This document shows, piece by piece, positions 23,046 to 33,926 of a stretch of 64,000 nucleotides of DNA. The notes under the pieces were generated by a model. The model worked only from the letters and a program-made list of their open reading frames with translations, searched no databases and had not been told where the DNA came from. The translations under genes were made by a program, and so were the position numbers. The stretch lies in the NCBI GenBank assembly GCA_021770845.1, contig JAETQF010000013.1:1-64000 (forward strand), in the 5' to 3' direction. Positions within the stretch are counted from its first letter, which is position 1. Every line of letters starts with the position of its first letter. The stretch comes from Oscillospiraceae bacterium (GTDB taxonomy: Bacteria > Bacillota > Clostridia > Oscillospirales > Oscillospiraceae).

Positions 23046-23138
23046 GTAGGGCGTGACCACCGGACACGCCGCTTTGTGGGATGGAACGCACCGGGTGGTT
23101 ATAATGGGGGCGCGGCGCGCCGGGTCGTCGCGCCCTAC
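23046..23138. repeat. MITE-like palindrome between alaS and the DUF4250 gene
   Basis: The ends GTAGGGCGTGAC and GTCGCGCCCTAC are inverted repeats that extend, with mismatches, over about 27 nt on each side (CACCGGACACGCCGC against GCGGCGCGCCGGGTC). The central 40 nt is unpaired. The outer ends resemble the GTAGGGG...CCCCTAC hairpin at 21066. Both lie between genes on the minus strand. Confidence 0.6.
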
Positions 23139-23142
23139 CGGC

Positions 23143-25818
23143 TTACACGCCTAATTTCATGGCCACCACGTTGTCCACCATAGCCAGCGCGTTGTCCAGC
23201 ATGAGCACGTCCTTGCCGCCGCCCATGGCGCTGTCCGGCTTGCCGCCGCCGGAGCCGCCGGCGATGGCGCACACCTGCTTGATGATGTCCCCGGCCTTGA
23301 CGCCCTTTTTGACGGCCTCCTTGCCGCAGGCGCACAGGAAGGTGATCTTGCCGTCGTTGACGGCTGCCAGCACCGCCACCACATTGGCGTCCTTCTCCCG
23401 GAGCAGGTCGCCCATCTGGCGCAGCCGCTGGCCGTCCGCCTCGGGCACGGTGGCGGTGAGCACCTTCAGCCCGCCCACGTCGTGGGCGGCGAACAGGATG
23501 CGGTCGGTCTCGCCGGCGGCCTCCTTGGCCTTGAACTTCTCCACCATCTGGTGCAGGTTCCGGATCTCGCCCATGACGGCCTCCGCCTTCTCCCGCAGCT
23601 CGCCGGGCTTGGCCTTCAGCGCCGCCGCCGCCAGGGCCACCCGCTCCTGGACTTCCTCAAAGAAAGCCAGGGTCTCCCGGCCGGTGGTGGCCTCGATGCG
23701 GCGCACGCCGGAAGCCACGGAGAACTCGCTCTTGATGCGGAAGGCCCCCGCCATGGCGGTATTGGACAGGTGGGTGCCGCCGCAGAACTCCACGGAGTAC
23801 CCGTCCCCCATGTCCACCACCCGCACGGTGTCGCCGTACTTCTCGCCGAACAGGGCGATGGCGCCCTTCTTCTTGGCCTCCTCGATGGGCAGCACCTGGG
23901 TGTCCACCGGGTAGCCCGCCAGGATGGCGTCGTTGACGGTGCGGCCCACCTGGGCCACCTGCTCCGGGGTCATGGCCTCGAAGTGGGTGAAGTCGAAGCG
24001 CAGCCGGTCGGGCTCCACCAGGGATCCGGCCTGGTGCACGTGATCCCCCAGCACCTCCCGCAGAGCCTTGTCCAGCAGATGGGTGGCGGTGTGGGCCCGG
24101 GCCACGGCCCTCCGGCGCTCCAAATCGATCTGGGCGCACACGGTGTCGCCCACCTTCAGCACGCCCTCGGTCATCTTGCCGTAGTGCATATATTTGCCGC
24201 CCTTGTTCTTCTGCACGTCGGTGACCTCGAAGCCCACCTTGTCGGCAAAGATCATGCCCCGGTCGGCTATCTGACCGCCCATCTCCGCGTAGAAGGGGGT
24301 CTTGTCCAGCACCACAATGCCCTCCACGCCGGGCATCAGCTCCTCGGCCAGCTCGTTCTCCACCACAAGGGCCACCACTTTAGCGCCCTCAATGGCGGTG
24401 TGCTCATAGCCGTCAAACTCCGTCTCGGGCACGTCCTTGCCGAACTCCACCCCGGCCCAGCCCAGGTCGCCCAGGGCCTCCCGGGCCTTCCGGGCCCGCT
24501 GGCGCTGCTCGTCCATCAGCTTGTGGAACTCGGCCTCGTCCAGCTCCAGGCCCTGCTCCTGCGCCATCTCCAGGGTCAGATCCACGGGGAAGCCGTAGGT
24601 GTCGTACAGCTTGAAGGCATCCGCGCCGGAGAAGGTCTTTTCCCCCTTCTCCTTGTGGCCGGCCAGCATCTCGTTGAAGATCTTGAGGCCCCCGTCGATG
24701 GTCTTGGCGAAGTTCTCCTCCTCCACCCGGATCACCTTGGTGATATAGTCCTGCCGCTCCCGCAGCTCGGGGTAGTGACCCTCGTTCTCGTGGATCACAG
24801 TGTCGCACACCTGATAGAGGAAGGGCTCGTTGACCCCCAGCAGCTTGCCGTGGCGGGCGGCCCGGCGCAGCAGGCGGCGCAGCACATAGCCCCGGCCCTC
24901 GTTGGAGGGCAGCACGCCGTCGCAGATCATGAACACGGCGGAGCGGATGTGGTCGGTGATGACCCGCAGGGACACGTCCTTCTCCCTGGTCTCGCCGTAG
25001 TGGGCGTGGGTGATCTCGGACACCTTGTTGGTGATGTTCATCACCGTATCCACATCGAACAGAGAGCCCACCCCCTGGCACACGCAGGCCAGCCGCTCCA
25101 GGCCCATGCCGGTGTCGATGTTCTTCTGCTTCAGCTCGGTGTAGTGGTTATTCCCGTCGTTGTCGAACTGGGAGAACACCACGTTCCACACCTCGATATA
25201 GCGGTCGCAGTCGCAGCCCACGGTGCAGCCGGGCTTGCCGCAGCCGTACCTCTCCCCCCGGTCGTAGTAGATCTCGGAGCAGGGGCCGCAGGGGCCGGAG
25301 CCGTGCTCCCAGAAGTTGTCCTCCTTGCCGAATTTGAAAATGCGGTCGGCGGGTATGCCGATCTCCTCGTTCCAGATGCGGAAGGCCTCGTCGTCGGCGG
25401 GGGTGGTCTCATTCCCCGCGAACACGGAGGGGTACAGGCGGCTGGGATCCAGCCCCACCCACTCCTTGGAGGTCAGAAACTCCCAGGCCCAGTGGATGGC
25501 GTCCTTCTTGAAGTAGTCGCCAAAGGAGAAGTTGCCCAGCATCTCGAAGTAGGTGCCGTGGCGGTCGGTGTGGCCGATGTTCTCGATGTCGCCGGTGCGG
25601 ATGCACTTCTGGCAGGTGGTGACCCGGTGGCGGGGGGGCTCCTGCTCCCCGGTGAAGTAGGGCTTCATGGGGGCCATGCCCGAGTTGATCAGCAGCAGGG
25701 ACGCGTCGTTCTGGGGGATGAGGGAAAAGCTGGGCAGGCGCAGATGGCCTTTCGTCTCGAAGAACCGCAGGAACATCTCCCGCAGCTCGTTCAGGCCGTA
25801 GGGTTTGGGATCGTACAT
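23143..25818 (-). CDS. alaS: Alanyl-tRNA synthetase
   Basis: 891-residue class II synthetase that charges tRNA-Ala. Seen: aminoacylation domain from the N-terminus (GLNELREMFLRFFETKGHLR, INSGMAPMKPYFTGE), the editing domain with HTATHLLDKALREVLG (HxxxH) and CGGTHLSNTA (the Cys/His zinc site), and a C-terminal DHHA1 oligomerisation domain ending GGSGGGKPDSAMGGG. The start is ATG 25816-25818; an upstream in-frame ATG lies in the leader. It is controlled by the T-box leader at 25862-26078. Confidence 0.97.
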   Translation of the reverse strand: MYDPKPYGLNELREMFLRFFETKGHLRLPSFSLIPQNDASLLLINSGMAPMKPYFTGEQEPPRHRVTTCQKCIRTGDIENIGHTDRHGTYFEMLGNFSFGDYFKKDAIHWAWEFLTSKEWVGLDPSRLYPSVFAGNETTPADDEAFRIWNEEIGIPADRIFKFGKEDNFWEHGSGPCGPCSEIYYDRGERYGCGKPGCTVGCDCDRYIEVWNVVFSQFDNDGNNHYTELKQKNIDTGMGLERLACVCQGVGSLFDVDTVMNITNKVSEITHAHYGETREKDVSLRVITDHIRSAVFMICDGVLPSNEGRGYVLRRLLRRAARHGKLLGVNEPFLYQVCDTVIHENEGHYPELRERQDYITKVIRVEEENFAKTIDGGLKIFNEMLAGHKEKGEKTFSGADAFKLYDTYGFPVDLTLEMAQEQGLELDEAEFHKLMDEQRQRARKAREALGDLGWAGVEFGKDVPETEFDGYEHTAIEGAKVVALVVENELAEELMPGVEGIVVLDKTPFYAEMGGQIADRGMIFADKVGFEVTDVQKNKGGKYMHYGKMTEGVLKVGDTVCAQIDLERRRAVARAHTATHLLDKALREVLGDHVHQAGSLVEPDRLRFDFTHFEAMTPEQVAQVGRTVNDAILAGYPVDTQVLPIEEAKKKGAIALFGEKYGDTVRVVDMGDGYSVEFCGGTHLSNTAMAGAFRIKSEFSVASGVRRIEATTGRETLAFFEEVQERVALAAAALKAKPGELREKAEAVMGEIRNLHQMVEKFKAKEAAGETDRILFAAHDVGGLKVLTATVPEADGQRLRQMGDLLREKDANVVAVLAAVNDGKITFLCACGKEAVKKGVKAGDIIKQVCAIAGGSGGGKPDSAMGGGKDVLMLDNALAMVDNVVAMKLGV

Positions 25819-25861
25819 GGGAATTACCTCCATCTATGTTGATTTGTCTGATCACGGATAA

Positions 25862-26078
25862 AAAAGAAAACGCCCCTGCCAAACTCAGGGGTGAGCCACA
25901 CGCCCACGGTACCACCCTGATTTCCTTCTGGCAAGGACACTCAATCGCCCGGTAACGGGGGCGGCCGCCCCGGTCGTCCCGGGGGCGCTCGGGAGTGGCT
26001 TGTCCGGCGGCACACGCGAGGGCTTGCACTGTCCCCTCTCGCTGGGGCGCGGCGGGCCGGACTTGGCTCCGTCATTGC
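25862..26078 (-). promoter_or_regulatory. T-box riboswitch leader of alaS
   Basis: On the minus strand the T-box sequence TCAGGGTGGTACCGTGGGCG is at 25901-25920, followed by the terminator stem CACCCCTGAG / CAGGGGCG (about 25872-25893) and TTTTCTTTTTT. The long stem I begins near 26070 (GGAGC ... pairing with the segment ending GCCACTCC). Uncharged tRNA-Ala should favour the antiterminator. A GCC triplet in GTGTGCCGCCGG is a possible alanine specifier; this part is less certain. Confidence 0.92.
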
Positions 26079-26084
26079 CCAATT

Positions 26085-26112
26085 ATTTTATCATATTTTT
26101 TGCCGTTGTCAA
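26085..26112 (-). promoter_or_regulatory. Promoter of the alaS T-box transcript
   Basis: On the minus strand TTGACA (26107-26112), 16-nt spacer, TAAAAT (26085-26090), just upstream of the T-box stem I. Confidence 0.75.
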
Positions 26113-26131
26113 CGGGGAATGTTGACAAACA

Positions 26132-26157
26132 GGCCCCGGAGGAAGTCCTCCGGGGCC
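26132..26157 (-). terminator. Terminator of the sigma/membrane-protein operon
   Basis: GGCCCCGGAGG and CCTCCGGGGCC form an 11-bp stem with a 4-nt loop; the minus-strand tail is TGTTTGT. It follows the gene at 26167. Confidence 0.75.
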
Positions 26158-26166
26158 CCGTTTGTA

Positions 26167-27126
26167 TTATTCCGGCGCGTATTCCAGCAGGGCGGACAGG
26201 TTCAGGCTGTCCAAAATGTCGTGGAGCGCGTCCACCTCCATCTGGGTTCCAAACATGGAAAACGAGTTATGCCCGCCCCACACCGATGCCCAGAACACGC
26301 TTTTCCCCGTGTCGGAGGTATCCATCTCAATGGCAACCTCCACGCCGTCCGGGGTGGTGTACAGCTCGGCATACTCCTTGTTTCCGGTTACCCGGTACTC
26401 ATCCTCATAGGCAAAGGATCCGTTCCAGGAAAAGCCAATATTAAACCGGGTTTCCCCGTCCTGATACTCCCCGCCCAGCGCCAGAAACCGCAGCTTGTCC
26501 CGATAGGTGATGGTGCGGGCAAAGGTGCCGTAGGGGTTGGCGGCATAGCGTTCCTCCAGCCAGGACAGATCCCAGAGTCCCCAAAGACTGCCATAGTCGG
26601 ACGCCCGTTCCGCCTGGTATCTGGTCTCCTCGTATGTCTGGCCCCGCCGGAGCCCGTAGCTGGTGCTGCTCAGATTGCTCTTGAATACCCGCTTGGCCGT
26701 CCAGCCGTCCCCGGCGGTTCCGGCAATTTCCTCCACCAGCTCCGCGTCCGGGTTTTGCCACCAGTCCTCCCAAAACGCCGCGTCCCACCCCCTGAAATCA
26801 CTCCCGGTGTAGTGGCCGTCACTATATTGGGAGGAGCTGTGGCCGTGTTCCTTCAGGTACTCGTCATACTCTTTTGTAAATCGATCCCTGTCAAGATAGG
26901 TAATACGGGCCTGCCGCGCCGCCGCGGCCGCCGCGAAGGCCGTCCCCGCCAGCGCCAGACACACCGCCGCCGCGATCAGCGCCGTTCTCAGGGGCCGGAA
27001 CCGTTTTCCCTTTACAGTCTCCCGCTCCTGCCGCTCCATCAAATTCTTCATGATACGCTCCTTTCCCTCGCCGGAAAAGCGCAGATTGTCCAACGCCTCC
27101 CGGTAGTCCTGTTCAAGTCGTCCCAT
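26167..27126 (-). CDS. Membrane protein co-encoded with an ECF sigma factor (anti-sigma candidate)
   Basis: 319-residue protein: a cytoplasmic N-terminus of about 48 residues (MGRLEQDYREALDNLRFSGE...), one membrane helix at about 49-71 (ALIAAAVCLALAGTAFAAAAA), and an outer domain rich in Tyr, Trp and Asp. The layout, and the 14-bp overlap with the sigma gene, fit a sigma-regulating membrane partner, in which the short N-terminal part would bind sigma. I do not recognise a ZAS (HxxxCxxC) zinc motif, so this is not a classical RsiW/ChrR anti-sigma factor. The outer domain family is unknown. Confidence 0.7.
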   Translation of the reverse strand: MGRLEQDYREALDNLRFSGEGKERIMKNLMERQERETVKGKRFRPLRTALIAAAVCLALAGTAFAAAAAARQARITYLDRDRFTKEYDEYLKEHGHSSSQYSDGHYTGSDFRGWDAAFWEDWWQNPDAELVEEIAGTAGDGWTAKRVFKSNLSSTSYGLRRGQTYEETRYQAERASDYGSLWGLWDLSWLEERYAANPYGTFARTITYRDKLRFLALGGEYQDGETRFNIGFSWNGSFAYEDEYRVTGNKEYAELYTTPDGVEVAIEMDTSDTGKSVFWASVWGGHNSFSMFGTQMEVDALHDILDSLNLSALLEYAPE

Positions 27127-27601
27127 AGCGCTCGCCCTCCAGCATGGTTTTCAGCTTCTTCCGCCCCCGGCTCAGGTGGGCGGACACCGCCGCCCCGCTG
27201 CGCCCCGTCAGGGCCGCGATCTCGTCAATGGAATACCCCTCGTAATAAAACAGATAAATCGCCTCCCGGTAGTGCTCCGGCAGGGCCATCACCGCCTCCA
27301 GCACCTCCGACCGGGGCGGCTCCGGGGCCGCCGTCTCCGCCGCCTCCTCCAGGGGCACCGCCCTGCGCCGGAAGGCCCGCAGCTCGTCCTTGCAGGCGTT
27401 GGCCGTGGCCCGGATCACCCACGCCTTCTCGTGTTCGGAGCTGTGGAAGGCCCGCTCCGCCGTCAGCAGCTTCAGCAGCACCGTCTGGCAGATGTCCTCC
27501 CCGTCCTGGGTGGATTTCAGGTAGGTGTAGCTCAGCCGCAGGATCAGGTCGGAGTAGGTATTCACCAGCCGCTCCGCCTCCCGCGGGTCGATCTCTCTCA
27601 T
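27113..27601 (-). CDS. ECF sigma-70 family RNA polymerase sigma factor
   Basis: 162-residue alternative sigma factor. Seen: region 2 (YSDLILRLSYTYLKSTQDGEDICQTVLLKLL, described here by its start and end, about residues 17-47; then AFHSSEHEKAWVIRATANACKDELR) and region 4 (LPEHYREAIYLFYYEGYSID, EIAALTGRSGAAVSAHLSRGRKKLK). ATG 27599-27601 has AAGGAGAG just upstream. The gene downstream overlaps it and encodes its probable membrane partner. The signal is not evident. Confidence 0.92.
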   Translation of the reverse strand: MREIDPREAERLVNTYSDLILRLSYTYLKSTQDGEDICQTVLLKLLTAERAFHSSEHEKAWVIRATANACKDELRAFRRRAVPLEEAAETAAPEPPRSEVLEAVMALPEHYREAIYLFYYEGYSIDEIAALTGRSGAAVSAHLSRGRKKLKTMLEGERYGTT

Positions 27602-27756
27602 GGGTATCTCTCCTTCAAAGGCGCCTTCACTGACAATACGATTGAGGGGGGCAGATCCTGACAGGGCGGGCGGATTTTTTCCATCCGGGATTAACAAACC
27701 CGGAACATCCGCCGATAACATTAATATAAAATACGAGTTGGAACGGAGGGGCAGGC

Positions 27757-28320
27757 ATGGAACTGCGAAGCACACGGGAGATGCGCCGGAACGAACAGCT
27801 CGCCCGCGCCCAGACAAAGCGGACGGATCGCTCCCCCGCCCCGGCGGAGTCCGCCCGGACGCGGCCCCAGGGGGATCGGCTGTCCCTGTCCCGGCAGGCG
27901 GTGAACTTCCTGGAGGAGCAGAACCGCCGGATGTGGCAGTACCAGCAGGAGCGGGAGCAGAGGCGGCAGTCCCGGCTGGACAGCGAGCTCTCCGCCCTGG
28001 ACACGGCCAAAAGCCGTCTGAAGCGGATGGAGGATGAGCTGGACATCCTGAGCAAGTGCCAGAAGATCGCCGCGTCCATCATGAAGGGCAACCGGGTGCC
28101 CCCGGAGGATCTGCGCTATCTGATGGAGCACGATCAGGCGGGCTACAAGCTGGCCATGGCCATGCGGCGGCACAACCCGGATCCGGAGGACGAGGAGAGC
28201 GTGCTGGACGACGAGGACAGGAACGGCGCGGCGGAGGCGTCCGGCGGCGGAGAGGCGTTCCCCAGGCCTTCCGCCCCAGCCCCAGGCGGTAAAAGCCCCG
28301 ATACAGACACAGTGAAATGA
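27757..28320 (+). CDS. Hypothetical charged coiled-coil protein
   Basis: 187-residue soluble protein, no signal peptide. Residues about 50-105 (ALDTAKSRLKRMEDELDILS at the core) form a likely coiled coil; the N-terminus is Arg/Gln-rich and the last 50 residues are low complexity with Glu, Asp, Gly and Pro. Conserved-looking stretch: SKCQKIAASIMKGNRVPPED. I cannot name a family. GGAGGGGCAGGC precedes ATG 27757, and an AT-rich stretch (TAATATAAAATA) lies about 35 bases upstream. It is flanked by a strong terminator and appears monocistronic. Confidence 0.7.
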   Translation: MELRSTREMRRNEQLARAQTKRTDRSPAPAESARTRPQGDRLSLSRQAVNFLEEQNRRMWQYQQEREQRRQSRLDSELSALDTAKSRLKRMEDELDILSKCQKIAASIMKGNRVPPEDLRYLMEHDQAGYKLAMAMRRHNPDPEDEESVLDDEDRNGAAEASGGGEAFPRPSAPAPGGKSPDTDTVK

Positions 28321-28323
28321 ACG

Positions 28324-28357
28324 AAACCCCCGTCCGGCATCTGCCGGACGGGGGTTT
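28324..28357. terminator. Bidirectional terminator
   Basis: AAACCCCCGTCCGGCA and TGCCGGACGGGGGTTT, a 16-bp perfect stem with a 2-nt core loop, between the coiled-coil gene and clpB, which converge. Confidence 0.92.
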
Positions 28358-28361
28358 TGCT

Positions 28362-30956
<2,595 letters not shown>

Positions 30957-31060
30957 GAAGTTCACGCTCCTTTGGGCGGATGGGAAGCCCACCGCCTGTC
31001 TGTAGTTTCGGTTTTAGTATACCCCGCCCGCCGGAGATTTCATGAACTGGGTGTAAACAA

Positions 31061-31087
31061 TTAGCACTCTCGGCATCAGAGTGCTAA
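31061..31087. promoter_or_regulatory. CIRCE operator (HrcA site)
   Basis: TTAGCACTC, a 9-nt spacer, GAGTGCTAA: a perfect match to the CIRCE inverted repeat bound by HrcA. It lies between clpB (minus) and the MFS gene (plus), 11 bp upstream of the -35 of the plus-strand promoter, so it may affect both. Confidence 0.93.
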
Positions 31088-31098
31088 TCTCTTTATCC

Positions 31099-31127
31099 TT
31101 GACACCGGGCGGTTGATCTGGTACTAT
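31099..31127 (+). promoter_or_regulatory. Promoter of the MFS-gene leader
   Basis: TTGACA at 31099-31104, 17-nt spacer, TACTAT at 31122-31127. Transcription would start near 31134, giving a leader of about 180 nt. Confidence 0.7.
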
Positions 31128-31133
31128 CAATAC

Positions 31134-31312
31134 AATTCTACACAGAAGGGGGGCGCGCTCCATGGGCTGGACAAACGGCATAATTTTGGAATTTTTTGGC
31201 TGCACTTTTGCCGTCCAAGGGGTTGGTGCGCCCTTTTTCAGGAGCTGAACAGCTCCGTGCAAAGAGGCTGCGCCGATCCTGTTCTGTATTTTTCAGAAAG
31301 GACGGCGTATTT
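31134..31312 (+). ncRNA. Structured leader RNA before the MFS transporter gene
   Basis: Three hairpins can be drawn. The first (about 31147-31238) closes with GGGCGC near 31150 and GCGCCC near 31229 and contains CTGGAC..CGGCA pairing with TGCCGTCCA; it ends in CCCTTTTTC, which looks like an intrinsic terminator. The second is GGAGCT-GAAC-AGCTCC (about 31240-31256). The third pairs CGCCG..TCCT..TTCTG with CAGAA..AGGA..CGGCG (about 31270-31307) and buries the AAAGGA ribosome binding site. This is what an attenuating or translation-blocking leader would look like; I recognise no known riboswitch class. Confidence 0.5.
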
Positions 31313-31314
31313 TT

Positions 31315-32421
31315 ATGCCTGAAAACGGAAGAAATCTCAACTTATCCCGGCAGAGGCGGGCCCTCCTGCTGCTGGAGTGGGCCACCGGCTTCCGTCCGGC
31401 GGGCAGCGTGTGGGTGCTGCTGCTGGGCCTGCGGGGGTTCTCCCTGGTGGAGATCGGGCTGGTGGAGAGCCTGTTCCATGTGGTGAGCCTGTGCGGCGAG
31501 CTGCCCTCCGGCCTGCTGGCCGACCTGCTGGGCCGCAAGCGCACCCTCCTGCTCAGCCAGACTATGTTCGCCCTGGCCGCCCTGCTGATGGCGGCCTCCA
31601 ACGGCATGGCGGGTGTGTGTATCGCCATGGCGGCCACCGCCCTGGCCTACAACCTCCAGTCCGGCACCCGGGAGGCCATCACCTACGAATCCATGCTCCA
31701 GGCGGGGCGGGAGGAGGGCTACCTGCGCTTCTCCTCCCTGCAAAACGGCCTGTTCCGGCTCAGCGACGGCGGGGCCATGCTGCTGGCGGGGGCCACGGTG
31801 CTGCTGGGCTGGCGGGCGGCCTACCTGCTGGACGCCGCCGTGGCCGCCCTGGGCCTGTGCGGGGCGCTGGCCCTGACGGAGCCGGAGCGCCCCCGGGCTG
31901 AGCACCACGTCTCGTCCTTCCCCGCCGCCCTGGCGGAGGTGTTCCGGGCGGCCTGGGCCGTGCTGCGGCAGGACAGGATCGCCCGGTGGATCATGGCCCT
32001 CAACGCCCTGGTGGGGGCGGGGGCCACCTTGACCAGGTTCTTCCTCCAGCAGCGGGTGGGGGAGGCCGTCCCCCTCCCCGCCCTGCTGGGCCCGGCGCTG
32101 TTTGTGCTGGGGCTGGGCGGGGCGCTGGCGGGCCTCATCACCGGGGCGCTGGATCGGCTGTCTTACGGGAGGACGGTGCTGCTCACCGGGGCGGGGGTGG
32201 CGGCCTGCGTCCTGCTGGCCCGGGGGCGGGTTCTGCCCCTGCTGCTGCCGGCGGGGCTGCTGGCCGGCCTGCTGGACGACGCCCTCCAGCTGGTGAGCGA
32301 CAAGCGGCTCAACGCCCACTTCCCCTCCTCCGCCCGGGCCACTCTGGTGTCCGTGTCGTCCATGGTGTTCAGCCTGACCATGATCCCCCTGGCCCTCCTG
32401 TTTGGGTGGCTGTTCTCGTGA
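31315..32421 (+). CDS. Major facilitator superfamily transporter
   Basis: 368-residue membrane protein with about 10-12 helices. Seen: the MFS signature between helices 2 and 3 as ELPSGLLADLLGRKRTLLLS (residues about 62-81), a central charged loop (EPERPRAEHHVSS), and the second-half counterpart ALDRLSYGRTVLL. The N-terminus LSRQRRALLLLEWATGFRPAGSVWVLLLG is typical of drug or sugar efflux members. It is on the short side for the family (usually about 400). The substrate is unknown. Its ribosome binding site AAAGGA is inside a leader hairpin, and a CIRCE element stands upstream of its promoter. Confidence 0.85.
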   Translation: MPENGRNLNLSRQRRALLLLEWATGFRPAGSVWVLLLGLRGFSLVEIGLVESLFHVVSLCGELPSGLLADLLGRKRTLLLSQTMFALAALLMAASNGMAGVCIAMAATALAYNLQSGTREAITYESMLQAGREEGYLRFSSLQNGLFRLSDGGAMLLAGATVLLGWRAAYLLDAAVAALGLCGALALTEPERPRAEHHVSSFPAALAEVFRAAWAVLRQDRIARWIMALNALVGAGATLTRFFLQQRVGEAVPLPALLGPALFVLGLGGALAGLITGALDRLSYGRTVLLTGAGVAACVLLARGRVLPLLLPAGLLAGLLDDALQLVSDKRLNAHFPSSARATLVSVSSMVFSLTMIPLALLFGWLFS

Positions 32422-32423
32422 CG

Positions 32424-32467
32424 CGGCGCGCCGCCGGGAGTCCCCCTCCCGGCGGCGCGTTTTCTGT
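32424..32467. terminator. Bidirectional terminator
   Basis: CGCGCCGCCGGGAG and CTCCCGGCGGCGCG form a long stem with loop TCCCC, followed by TTTTCTGTCT. It separates the MFS gene from convergent radC. Confidence 0.9.
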
Positions 32468-32470
32468 CTC

Positions 32471-33169
32471 TCAATCCTTCAGCACTCCTGAATCCGCCAT
32501 GGACACCATGTCGCCGTCGGCGAAGATGCAGTGATCCACCAGCTCGATCCCCGCCTCCCGGAGCACCCACTTCAGCCGCAGGGTGGTGTCCAGATCCGCG
32601 TCCGACCAGAGGGCCACCCCGGACACATGGTTGTGGGCCAGCACCACCCGGCTGGCGTTGCAGCTCAGGGCCGTCTCCAGCACCTTCCGGACGGTGATCT
32701 GCACTGAATTCGCGATGCCCTCCCCCAGCTTTCTGGTGACGATCAGCCGGCTCTTGCCGTCCATGCACACCAGATAGGCCAGCTCATTGCGCTGGCCGAA
32801 GAACAGCGGGAGCAGCAGGCGTCCAAACTCCCAGGAGGTGAGCAGCTGCTCGCCCACCTTGCCTCTATCCTCCAGATACCGGGCCGCCACCGCCGGGATC
32901 AGCCGGAGGAGCACCGCCGTGTTCTCCCCCACCCCGTCCACCTCCATAAGCTGCTCGTGGGTGGCGTGGAACAGATCGGACAGGGAGCCGAAGTGATCCA
33001 GCAGCCGGTGGGCCAGGGGGTTCACGTCCCCCTGGGGGATGGCGTAGAACAGCAGCAGCTCCAGCACCCGGTGATCCGGCAGGCCGGACAGCCCGTTGGC
33101 CAGGAACTCGTCCTTTACCCGCTTCCGGTGTCCGGTATGGATGCCGGACAGCTTCTTCTCTCCGGCCAC
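32471..33169 (-). CDS. radC: RadC family JAMM/MPN+ protein
   Basis: 232-residue RadC-like protein. Seen: an N-terminal helix-hairpin-helix-like part (LSGLPDHRVLELLLFYAIPQ, THEQLMEVDGVGENTAV) and the metalloprotease-like core LAHNHVSGVALWSDADLD, fitting H-x-H-x7-S-x2-D of the JAMM motif. The historical link to DNA repair is doubtful; the biochemical activity is unsettled. It is 6 bp downstream of pyrE and probably co-transcribed with it. Confidence 0.9.
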   Translation of the reverse strand: MAGEKKLSGIHTGHRKRVKDEFLANGLSGLPDHRVLELLLFYAIPQGDVNPLAHRLLDHFGSLSDLFHATHEQLMEVDGVGENTAVLLRLIPAVAARYLEDRGKVGEQLLTSWEFGRLLLPLFFGQRNELAYLVCMDGKSRLIVTRKLGEGIANSVQITVRKVLETALSCNASRVVLAHNHVSGVALWSDADLDTTLRLKWVLREAGIELVDHCIFADGDMVSMADSGVLKD

Positions 33170-33175
33170 CGCCGG

Positions 33176-33850
33176 TCACCCCCGGGGCCCGTATTGCGCC
33201 AGATAGTCCTCCATCCGGCCCAGCATGGCGTCGTCGATGTACACCCTGCCGTCCACCTCCCGGTTGTGGAGGCAGTCCATAATGTCCCGGATGGTGACAA
33301 TGGGATAGACCTGGATGCCGTAGTCCTGCCGCAGCTCGTCCAGGGTGGTGCACTCCCGGGTGCCCCGCTCCATCCGATCCACGCTGACGAACAGGGCGGC
33401 AAATTTCACGTCCGCCACAGATTTGAACAGCTGGATCGTCTCCCGCACGGCGGTGCCCGCGGTCACCACGTCCTCGATGATGGCGATCCGGTCGCCGGCC
33501 TGGGGCTTGTAGCCCACCATGGCCCCGCCCTCGCCGTGATCCTTGGCCTCCTTGCGGTTGAAGCAGTAGGGCAGATCCCGGCCATAGCCCCGGTACAGGG
33601 AGGACGCGGCGGCCACCGCCAGGGGGATGCCCTTATAGGCGGGGCCGAACAGGGCGTCGATGCCCTGGGGCATATGCTCCTGGATGCAGGCGGCGTAGTA
33701 GTCCCCCAGGCGGGCGGCCTGGGCGCCGGTCTTGTAGTTGCCGGTGTTGACAAAGTAGGGGGTTTTGCGCCCCGACTTGGTGGTGAAGTCCCCGAAGGTG
33801 AGCACGCCGGAGCGCACCATAAAGTGGATGAATTCCTCCCGGTAGGTCAT
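33176..33850 (-). CDS. pyrE: Orotate phosphoribosyltransferase
   Basis: 224-residue enzyme that joins orotate to PRPP to make OMP in pyrimidine synthesis. Seen: FVNTGNYKTGAQAARLGDYY, FGPAYKGIPLAVAAAS, YCFNRKEAKDHGEGG (the flexible catalytic loop) and the PRPP-binding motif IAIIEDVVTAGTAVRETI. Length is normal. Start ATG 33848-33850 has GGGAGAG upstream. radC follows 6 bp later. No PyrR attenuator or other pyrimidine control was seen upstream. Confidence 0.96.
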   Translation of the reverse strand: MTYREEFIHFMVRSGVLTFGDFTTKSGRKTPYFVNTGNYKTGAQAARLGDYYAACIQEHMPQGIDALFGPAYKGIPLAVAAASSLYRGYGRDLPYCFNRKEAKDHGEGGAMVGYKPQAGDRIAIIEDVVTAGTAVRETIQLFKSVADVKFAALFVSVDRMERGTRECTTLDELRQDYGIQVYPIVTIRDIMDCLHNREVDGRVYIDDAMLGRMEDYLAQYGPRG

Positions 33851-33926
33851 GCGGATCTCTCCCTTTCTGTAGTTGGGGTATACGTTGGGAAATTATATCA
33901 TCTTTTTCCGGGGGAGGCAAGGGCAT

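Noticed and set aside
23482-25842. 786-codon plus-strand frame opposite alaS
   Set aside because: It is the antisense shadow of alaS, with a composition unlike any family.
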